This document shows positions 1 through 5,915 of a stretch of 29,589 nt of DNA, one piece after another. The notes below the pieces were generated by a model. The model worked only from the letters and a program-made list of their open reading frames with translations. It was not told the DNA's origin and ran no database searches. The stretch is from NCBI GenBank assembly GCA_046719185.1, contig JBDNDK010000007.1, positions 1 through 29,589 of the forward strand, read 5' to 3'. The DNA is from JBDNDK01 sp046719185. Lineage in GTDB: Bacteria; Armatimonadota; UBA5829. Numbering within the stretch: position 1 is the first letter of the stretch; each line of letters starts with the position of its first letter. The position numbers were made by a program, and so were the translations under genes.

Positions 1-222
1 TCTTATAAACAGATAAAGTAATCCACCCAACACACCTGTAAATATTAATATCAATATCCACACAATTCTATCATTTCCATCTTTAGGTTCATTTTGGATA
101 CAATCTACAATCATCCATATCCAAAATGCAGTTGCTAATAAACCAAATAACCCTGCAAATAAAAAAATTAGCATAAAAACAGCAGAAAACATACTTAGGT
201 CTGGAAACGGACATTGATACAT
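1..222 (-). CDS. PLDc_N-type small membrane protein, C-terminus cut by window edge
   Basis: Translated from the complement, this frame starts MYQCPFPDLSMF and stays open to base 1, giving 74 visible residues. A GAGGTG Shine-Dalgarno (229-234) lies 6 nt before the ATG. Two hydrophobic helices flank a short polar turn: first segment about residues 11-41, then DCIQNEPKDGNDRIVW, then a second helix ending GGLLYLFIR. The layout of helix, D-x(n)-W turn, helix with a G-x-x-Y-L end is the signature of the PLDc_N family (phospholipase D nuclease N-terminal, PF13396), found as short stand-alone inner-membrane proteins or at the N-terminus of cardiolipin synthases. Because the gene runs off the edge I cannot say whether a catalytic PLD domain follows. 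It is divergent from the PmoA-like gene at 494. Biological role unknown. Confidence 0.7.
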   Translation of the reverse strand, partial: MYQCPFPDLSMFSAVFMLIFLFAGLFGLLATAFWIWMIVDCIQNEPKDGNDRIVWILILIFTGVLGGLLYLFIR

Positions 223-323
223 TTGATTCACCTCAAAAGATAAAATCTAATTATTATTTCCATTACACTTCTTATTCCCTCTAAATTATACTATCTAGAA
301 ATTAAATTACCAAATACTAATAA

Positions 324-352
324 CTGAATTAGCTATTTTAACGCTAATTCGG
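324..352. repeat. Inverted repeat in divergent intergenic region
   Basis: Arms GAATTAGC (326-333) and GCTAATTC (343-350) are perfect reverse complements with a 9-nt loop, extendable by a T-G wobble and a C-G pair to 10 bp. The repeat lies between the divergent genes starting at 222 (-) and 494 (+). No T-run follows on either strand, so a terminator is unlikely; a regulator-binding site is possible but unproven. The rest of 223-493 shows only AT-rich DNA and a weak promoter. Confidence 0.4.
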
Positions 353-447
353 CTAATAGGATAGTTTTATGGATATGCTTGAAGAGAAAAAAGTTTATGT
401 TAATATATTTAATAATGGCTGTGTATATTTTATTTGGAACGATTGAT

Positions 448-489
448 TATAATAACACAGTCTATAAATCAAGTTCTTTGTTTTGGAGG
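448..489 (+). promoter_or_regulatory. Candidate -10 box and start-deciding Shine-Dalgarno for the PmoA-like gene
   Basis: TATAAT at 448-453 matches the sigma-70 -10 consensus, but no good -35 is seen at 16-18 bp. The strong GGAGG at 485-489 lies 4 nt before ATG 494, which sets that start in preference to the in-frame ATG at 434. The -10 also falls downstream of 434, which again argues against 434. Confidence 0.4.
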
Positions 490-493
490 AAAT

Positions 494-1435
494 ATGAAAT
501 CTATTTTTTTTGCTATACTAATCACTATAATTACATTTTCAATATCAATTGCAGAAGATTCAGAATTTGAAATCAATCAGAATCTTGTATATAAAGATCA
601 AGCTGGATTAGTATCTATTCAAACAAAAGATGGTGTTGAACTAGCACAATTTAGTTATTCAGGCAACAAAAATCCTCATATATCATCAATAAAAACATTA
701 TCTGGAACTCAAATTATAGATTCTAATTCAAATAGCCTTAGATTTGGTTTTGGTGATATAAATGGATTTGATTTCTGGAATCTTAATAATGCATCAATAT
801 TGATTGAGCATTTAACTTTTGATTATCAAATTCCAGGATACTGGGAGATTGAAACTAGAAATATGTGGAAACCTAAAAAAGTATCTCCGGTGCTATATGA
901 TGAAAGATCGCATATATTTCACACAACTACAGATGGTTTTTTAATAACAACAAGGATTGATGTAATTGGTGCTCTTTCAGATTCTAAAATAAATAATGAG
1001 AAATATGGTTTCTTTGGGTTAAAATTACCTTTTAGATTTTGGGGTGAAGAACCAACTGCAGTTATTATCAACTCAGAGGGGGATGTTGGTGAGCAATGCT
1101 ATAATAAAAATGCACAATGGATAACTGTATACGGCAAAATTGGAGACAAAACTGCTGGAGTTACAATAATTGATTCACCTGACAATAAAAATTTTCCATC
1201 AAAGTGGATTATTCAGCAAGAAGGACTAGTATGCATAAATCCATTTATAGACTCTGATTCAAAGGAAACCACAATAAAAGCAAACTCTAAAGAACATTTT
1301 CATTTCTCTATTTTAATTCATGATAAAAATCTTTCTGCCGAAAGAATAAATATCATATCAGAAAAAATTTATGGCAGACCTGCACCACCAATAAAACAAA
1401 TCAAAAAAGATATACAAACTAATTCAGAAGAATAG
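494..1435 (+). CDS. Secreted PmoA/DUF6807-like protein
   Basis: From ATG 494 the protein is 313 residues. It opens with a classical Sec signal peptide, MKSIFFAILITIITFSISIA, with likely cleavage before EDSEF. The mature part is beta-rich. Residues 87-95, GDINGFDFW, match the GDVNG-x-DFW signature of the PmoA family (PF14100, DUF6807; the name is historical and no methane oxidation is implied). Later parts, W-x-TVYG-K-GDKTAGVTIID, the proline-containing DSPDNKNFPSKW and GLVCINPF, also follow that family. The His-rich stretch usually preceding GDVNG (DHPHHRG-like) reads DSNSNSLRFG here, so putative functional histidines are missing. Family members often sit in polysaccharide-use loci; no enzyme activity can be claimed. 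An alternative start at 434 would bury the signal peptide 20 residues in and lacks an SD. Confidence 0.65.
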   Translation: MKSIFFAILITIITFSISIAEDSEFEINQNLVYKDQAGLVSIQTKDGVELAQFSYSGNKNPHISSIKTLSGTQIIDSNSNSLRFGFGDINGFDFWNLNNASILIEHLTFDYQIPGYWEIETRNMWKPKKVSPVLYDERSHIFHTTTDGFLITTRIDVIGALSDSKINNEKYGFFGLKLPFRFWGEEPTAVIINSEGDVGEQCYNKNAQWITVYGKIGDKTAGVTIIDSPDNKNFPSKWIIQQEGLVCINPFIDSDSKETTIKANSKEHFHFSILIHDKNLSAERINIISEKIYGRPAPPIKQIKKDIQTNSEE

Positions 1436-1505
1436 TATATATGAAAAAATTCTATATAAATTAATATGAAAATTTTTGTATTATAAAGAGGTAATAATAG
1501 GCTTT

Positions 1506-1531
1506 TTGTCAAACTAAACAACTGCTATAAT
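1506..1531 (+). promoter_or_regulatory. Extended -10 promoter of the PHP gene
   Basis: TGCTATAAT (1523-1531) is a perfect extended -10 element (TGN-TATAAT). The upstream TTGTCA (1506-1511) is only 14 bp away, too short for a standard -35, so the extended -10 probably carries the promoter. It lies 29 bp before ATG 1560 and is followed by a GGAGG Shine-Dalgarno at 1550-1554. Confidence 0.55.
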
Positions 1532-1559
1532 TTATATAAATACATTCTTGGAGGAAAAA

Positions 1560-2915
1560 ATGACTTTTGCAATCGCTCATATTGAAGAACAATTGGATAG
1601 TTTCAGCCAGTATGAGAGGTTGGAAGCTCTTCAAGAATTGATTGATTTGGCAACTGAAGGTAAAATTAAGTTTAATGAAACAAAAAATGAAGTTAATCTG
1701 CATTTTCATACCTTCTTTTCTTTTAATGCAAATAATTGGTCACCATCAAGAATAGCATGGGAAGCTAAGAAATATGGATTATCTGTAGTTGGTATTGTTG
1801 ATTTTGATGTGCTTGATGCTCTTGAAGAATTTTTTGAAGCCTGCAAGATATTAAACATCAAAAACACTGTATCAATGGAAACAAGAGTGTTCATCAAAGA
1901 ATATTCTGAACATGTAATTAATTCTCCAAATGAGCCCGGGATATCATACTTTATGGCTGCTGGATGCTATAAAATCCCTTCAAAAGATTCAGAAGCATAT
2001 CAGACTCTTTCATTTCTGAAAAAAACTGCAACAGAAAGAAATATTCAAGTTATAAAAAATATTAATCTACATCATCCAATAATTGCTATTGATTATCAAA
2101 ATGATGTGCTGCCATTAACTCCATCAGACAATGCAACAGAAAGGCATTTACTTGCTGCATATGACAATAAATCAAAGAAAGTATTTGCTGGAAACGAAAA
2201 AGCAATGTATAACTTTTGGGCAGAAACATTAGGCATATCTATACCGGAAGTAAAAGAAATGTTTGCAGATACACCCAAATTTAGAGATGCAGTAAGAAAT
2301 AAGCTAATGAAGTTTGGAGGTGTGGGATATGTAGCTCCGGATATTCAGACTTTCCCATCTGTTGAAAAGGTTTCTGAAATGGCTATTCAAATAGGAGCAA
2401 TACCAACAGCAACTTGGCTTGATGGAACAAACTCTGGTGAATCTGACATGAAAGCTATGCTGGAACTTCTTAAAACAAAAGGTGTTTCAGCAATGAATAT
2501 TATTCCAGATAGAAATTGGAACATCAAAAACCCAAAAGAAAAAGCTGTTAAAGTGGAAAACCTTAAAAAAGCTGTTGAAGCTGCAAGAGAAATGAATATG
2601 CCTATTATTGTAGGAACTGAGATGAATAAAGCAGGATTGCCATTTGTTGATAATTTTGCAGCTCCAGAGCTTCAGCCATATATTGATGATTTTATGAATG
2701 GTGCATATTTCCTATGGGGACATACATTTATGGCTAAAAATTTAGAAATGGGCTATCAAAGCGATTGGGCAAAGTCTGTATTTGATGATGAAAAATCAAA
2801 AAATGAATTTTATATTGAAGTTGGAAGGCTTGCTGACCACACAAAATCTGAAGAAGTTTCACAAGATAACTTGAACAAACTTACTCCAAAAGAAATAATA
2901 AAAAAACTGAGTTAA
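1560..2915 (+). CDS. PHP-domain protein, putative metal-dependent hydrolase
   Basis: I place the start at ATG 1560 because GGAGG (1550-1554) is 5 nt before it; the TTG at 1548 overlaps that SD. The product is 451 residues, without signal peptide or membrane helix. After a 45-residue helical leader comes VNLHFHTFFSF (HxH at 48-50, PHP motif I), then SPSRIAWEAKKYGLSVVGIV and DFDVLDALEEF (81-91, PHP motif II position), then SMETRVF, which supplies an acidic residue. PHP domains bind two or three metals and hydrolyse phosphoesters. Motif II normally reads DHD; here Phe replaces His, so the metal centre is altered or this is a subfamily trait. NINLHHP, GTEMNKAGLP and LWGHT supply further possible ligands. 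The length suits a stand-alone PHP protein, not DNA polymerase. Substrate unknown. It converges with the restriction gene, leaving 4 bp between stops. Confidence 0.65.
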   Translation: MTFAIAHIEEQLDSFSQYERLEALQELIDLATEGKIKFNETKNEVNLHFHTFFSFNANNWSPSRIAWEAKKYGLSVVGIVDFDVLDALEEFFEACKILNIKNTVSMETRVFIKEYSEHVINSPNEPGISYFMAAGCYKIPSKDSEAYQTLSFLKKTATERNIQVIKNINLHHPIIAIDYQNDVLPLTPSDNATERHLLAAYDNKSKKVFAGNEKAMYNFWAETLGISIPEVKEMFADTPKFRDAVRNKLMKFGGVGYVAPDIQTFPSVEKVSEMAIQIGAIPTATWLDGTNSGESDMKAMLELLKTKGVSAMNIIPDRNWNIKNPKEKAVKVENLKKAVEAAREMNMPIIVGTEMNKAGLPFVDNFAAPELQPYIDDFMNGAYFLWGHTFMAKNLEMGYQSDWAKSVFDDEKSKNEFYIEVGRLADHTKSEEVSQDNLNKLTPKEIIKKLS

Positions 2916-2919
2916 ATAA

Positions 2920-3615
2920 TTAAAACTGTATTTCTTCAACTTTTTTATATAGCGTTTCAATGTTGTTTTCAAATATTCTAAAGCCAGTACCATGGTTTCT
3001 TGCATAAGTATTCTTTTCGTGCAACCTTAAATCAACCAATAATTCTCCTGCTTCGAACTGACTTTTTAGAATAGATTGTGTTGTCCCTCCGCTAAGCAAT
3101 CTAGCTCTATCAAAATAGAAATACTCTATATCATCTCTTATTTCAGTTTTAGCTTTAACAAGTAAAACATTTTTTACCTTAGCATCGAATCTCTTTTCAA
3201 TCTCTGATAAAAGCCATAATGAAACTAATGTGCCATCAATATGCCTTACTGAAACAGAAGTATCATCCACATGCAAAAACAACCCAGCACTATTGGGTTT
3301 TGTGCTCATTGTGTAATACATGCCTTTCCTTCCATTTTTATCATAGCTTCCATATCTTTGAATAGCTTCAAATGGATTTATCACCCAAGCTTTTCTGTTA
3401 AATGTAAATAGAGTTGTCATACCACAATGATTTTCTCTTTGAGCTTTTAGCTCTATTTCTCCCAAATCTGGCAGACTGATATTGTTTTCAGTGATTTCAA
3501 GCAGAGTCTCAAGCGTTTTCCCTATTCCAGTTGGACCTTTTCTTAGACTTTTTACATATCCTAATTTTTTTATCTTTGATAGTTTATCTCTTATTTCATC
3601 TATGGTTATTATCAT
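2920..3615 (-). CDS. Type II restriction endonuclease, MvaI/BcnI family
   Basis: The 231-residue product matches the MvaI/BcnI family (PF15515). After an N-terminal helix comes GPTGIGKTLETLLEITENN (27-45), followed by LPDLGEIELKAQR (48-60), which contains the PD-(D/E)xK active site as D50, E55 and K57. As I recall, these are the same residue numbers as in MvaI, and the length is close to MvaI (about 246). The family comprises small endonucleases that can act as monomers and cut CCNGG-type sites (MvaI CCWGG, BcnI CCSGG); which base this one takes in the middle cannot be read from sequence. Its ATG overlaps the methyltransferase stop by 4 bp (ATGA), so translation is probably coupled, with the methylase made first. 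No frameshift or truncation is visible. Confidence 0.85.
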   Translation of the reverse strand: MIITIDEIRDKLSKIKKLGYVKSLRKGPTGIGKTLETLLEITENNISLPDLGEIELKAQRENHCGMTTLFTFNRKAWVINPFEAIQRYGSYDKNGRKGMYYTMSTKPNSAGLFLHVDDTSVSVRHIDGTLVSLWLLSEIEKRFDAKVKNVLLVKAKTEIRDDIEYFYFDRARLLSGGTTQSILKSQFEAGELLVDLRLHEKNTYARNHGTGFRIFENNIETLYKKVEEIQF

Positions 3616-4910
3616 TGCTTTCCTTTTCTTAAAATGACAATGTATTCATTCATCATTGTTGTACTTTTTTCACCAATTATATTTGATGGTGAATTTTTGG
3701 AAGGCATAACTTTATTAGAAATATCTCTTACTAATATGTTTTCAAACTCTAATCCAAATTCTTGGAAAAATGAAGCTGTTATTTGATCCATAGGAATTTG
3801 ATGTCCTTTTACAGTCCTATTGCCAACAACAAAGCAAACAACACCATTCCTATTCAAATTAGCAGATATATTTTTTAATGCTTTATAGTACGCATTAAAA
3901 AAGTTTACAACATCCTCTGCTCTCTTACTGTCAACAGATTCAATTAATTCAACTATCTGAGTAAATTCTTTATGGCAAAATATTTTTTTATCTATTTCAC
4001 TTTTTTTGCCTAATGATTCATTATCTACTTTATAATTAATATTATCATACTCATTCAAATCGCTTATCCAATCTGAACCAAAACTTGAAAATTGTCCATA
4101 TGCAACAGTCGTTCTACTATCTCCATATGGTGGAGAAGTTATCACTAAATCATATTTTATTTCAGCTGGTATAGCATTTTCTGAATTTGAGAGTAGAGGA
4201 AATGCTTCTGATTTTATGTCATTTGTATTCTTAAAAATACTAATCATACTTTCTGTATGATGAAAAAAATTTTCAAAAACCTTGTTTGTACAATTTCTTA
4301 TTTGTTCACTATTTAATCTATATCTTTTAAATTCGCCTTTCCTAGTTAGTGATTGCTCTCTACAAATGTTTGCAAAACAAACAATAAAAAAGTTTTTGTT
4401 GATGTAATCATTGTTTTTTAATTCGTATTTTATTCTTCCAAGGTCTCGAACAACATCATCTTTATACCAATAATCTATGTTTTGTATATTTGGAATATCT
4501 ATATTTTTGTTTGATTTAATCTTGTTGAATAAATCATAATATTCAGCAAGAAGAAGTTTTGTATCATATTTTCTTGTTTTTGATTTTGCTATAAGCAGTG
4601 CCAATGGATTTATATCAAAGCCATAGCTTGTGTTGCCATTTTGACTTGATTCTAATAGAGTTACACCACTGCCGCAGAATGGGTCAAAAATCACGCTATT
4701 GTTGTTTGCATATCTTTCTAATAGATAATCAACTAACAGAGGATGAAGCATAGCAGGATATTTATGAATCTTATGCCTTCCTCTTGTTAATTTCTCACCA
4801 ATAAATGATAATACATTATTTGGTTCTCGGTTGAATCTTATATTTGTATCAACTGAATTAACTAATTGTTTTGCGTTTATTAAATTGTTTATCATAGCTA
4901 ATATATTCAT
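3612..4910 (-). CDS. Type II DNA methyltransferase (probably N4-cytosine), partner of the MvaI/BcnI-type nuclease
   Basis: The 432-residue protein has SAM-binding motif I, FDPFCGSGVTLLESS (75-89), and catalytic motif IV, TSPPYGDS (258-265). SPPY is typical of N4-cytosine methyltransferases, fitting the m4C modification known for MvaI and BcnI systems, though some SPPY enzymes methylate adenine. Motif I precedes motif IV here. The region between (about 115-255) probably holds target recognition. Other marks are YGFDINPLAL after motif I and FVVGNRTVKGHQIPMDQ near the C-terminus. It would protect the host from the nuclease encoded immediately downstream (4-bp overlap). No clear SD precedes ATG 4910; the in-frame ATG at 4895 is the alternative. 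The gene is 16 bp downstream of a lipoprotein gene in the same direction, so the three may be one transcript. Confidence 0.85.
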   Translation of the reverse strand: MNILAMINNLINAKQLVNSVDTNIRFNREPNNVLSFIGEKLTRGRHKIHKYPAMLHPLLVDYLLERYANNNSVIFDPFCGSGVTLLESSQNGNTSYGFDINPLALLIAKSKTRKYDTKLLLAEYYDLFNKIKSNKNIDIPNIQNIDYWYKDDVVRDLGRIKYELKNNDYINKNFFIVCFANICREQSLTRKGEFKRYRLNSEQIRNCTNKVFENFFHHTESMISIFKNTNDIKSEAFPLLSNSENAIPAEIKYDLVITSPPYGDSRTTVAYGQFSSFGSDWISDLNEYDNINYKVDNESLGKKSEIDKKIFCHKEFTQIVELIESVDSKRAEDVVNFFNAYYKALKNISANLNRNGVVCFVVGNRTVKGHQIPMDQITASFFQEFGLEFENILVRDISNKVMPSKNSPSNIIGEKSTTMMNEYIVILRKGKQ

Positions 4911-4926
4911 CCAAGATATAAACTAC

Positions 4927-5739
4927 TCACTCTTGTGGCTTGTTTAGTATCTCAACATTTTCTAATTTTAATTCAAATGGCAAATCACCAATCATTATTC
5001 TATTTGCAACATCTTTTACTGCAGATTGAGTTTTGAATCCAGTGATTGACACTTGGTTTGTTTCTATTTTTTCTGATGCAATAGCTACACCAACAAGCAT
5101 ACCATTGCTGAACAAACCAACATATTCATCTTTATTTTTTGATACAAATGAATTAAATTTTGATTTGCCTTCATCAGTAAATGTAAGAGTAAGCATAAAT
5201 TCATCACCAGTTCTATAGTATGTAACAGCTGGCATTATATAGCTTCCATCTAATATTTTATCATCTGATGAAATCATTTCCTGCATAATAAAATCAGCAT
5301 TTTTTCCACTATCAACTCTGTGTCCCTTGCCATCTGAAAAAATAAAACTCAATCTTTCAACAGTAGGGAAGATTATCTTCCATTGTCTATCTTTGTGCTG
5401 TGGAGTGGATACATTTTGCAGATGATATAATTCAACATTTGCACCTTTTATCATCTGTTTTGCATCCTCATCATCTAAATACAAAAACGGGATAAAAATA
5501 GTAATTGAGCGATTATCATACTTTTCAATGATTGTTTTTTCTGCATTAAAAAGATCATTGCTTCTAGTGATTAAATATTTTGATATAACTGCCAGCTCAT
5601 CTCTTGTTGGTGTTTTGTTATCTTGATAGTTAAATATTATTCTAGTACCCTGCTTTTCAGGCATTTTTATACAACCTGTGCAGGTGAATATAAAACAAAT
5701 CAAATTTACTAATACAATGGGTAAAATACAATTTCTCAT
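4927..5739 (-). CDS. Lipoprotein resembling the SecD periplasmic P1 region
   Basis: The 270 residues begin with a short charged end, a hydrophobic core (ILPIVLVNLICFIF) and TCTGC, a plausible lipobox with Cys22 as lipidated residue. The mature part follows the first periplasmic domain of SecD. Residues about 32-105 (TRIIFNYQ..., DELAVISKYLITRSNDL, SITIFIPFLYLDDEDAKQM, VELYHLQN) parallel the SecD P1 base. Residues about 175-262 (MLTLTFTDEGKSKFNSF, VGVAIASEKIETNQVSITGF, ANRIMIGDLPFELKLE) parallel the P1 head, down to the GALPxPL-like GDLPFEL. None of SecD's six transmembrane helices is present, so it is not a translocase component by itself; it may bind exported or envelope proteins. Same-strand and 16 bp upstream of the methyltransferase. 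The SecD relation is by eye from patterned residues and needs a profile search. Confidence 0.6.
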   Translation of the reverse strand: MRNCILPIVLVNLICFIFTCTGCIKMPEKQGTRIIFNYQDNKTPTRDELAVISKYLITRSNDLFNAEKTIIEKYDNRSITIFIPFLYLDDEDAKQMIKGANVELYHLQNVSTPQHKDRQWKIIFPTVERLSFIFSDGKGHRVDSGKNADFIMQEMISSDDKILDGSYIMPAVTYYRTGDEFMLTLTFTDEGKSKFNSFVSKNKDEYVGLFSNGMLVGVAIASEKIETNQVSITGFKTQSAVKDVANRIMIGDLPFELKLENVEILNKPQE

Positions 5740-5801
5740 AATAACATGCTAACACTAATACTAATAATTATTCCAGTATTTTTGTTACATAAGGAAAAAT
5801 A

Positions 5802-5915
5802 ATGATAGCAAAGAATGTAGTCAAGAGATTATTCAAATGCTCAAATTTATACAAAAAAAACATACATCAAGGTTCATACCTGTCAGTAGTATTTCACTCA
5901 CTGCTGATAACTTAA
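5802..5915 (+). other. Short open frame with good SD overlapping the start of the GH106-like gene
   Basis: AAGGA (5791-5795) lies 6 nt before ATG 5802, which opens a 37-codon frame (MIAKNVVKRLFKCSNLYK...) ending at 5915. It is out of frame with, and overlaps, the start of the large gene at 5837, whose own ATG has only a weak AAGAG upstream. It could be a leader peptide coupling translation, a sign of an altered gene start, or chance. I recognise no protein family. Confidence 0.2.

Noticed and set aside
434..493. Upstream ATG at 434 as start of the PmoA-like gene
   Set aside because: It would place 20 residues before a clear signal peptide, has no SD, and the GGAGG at 485-489 points to 494.
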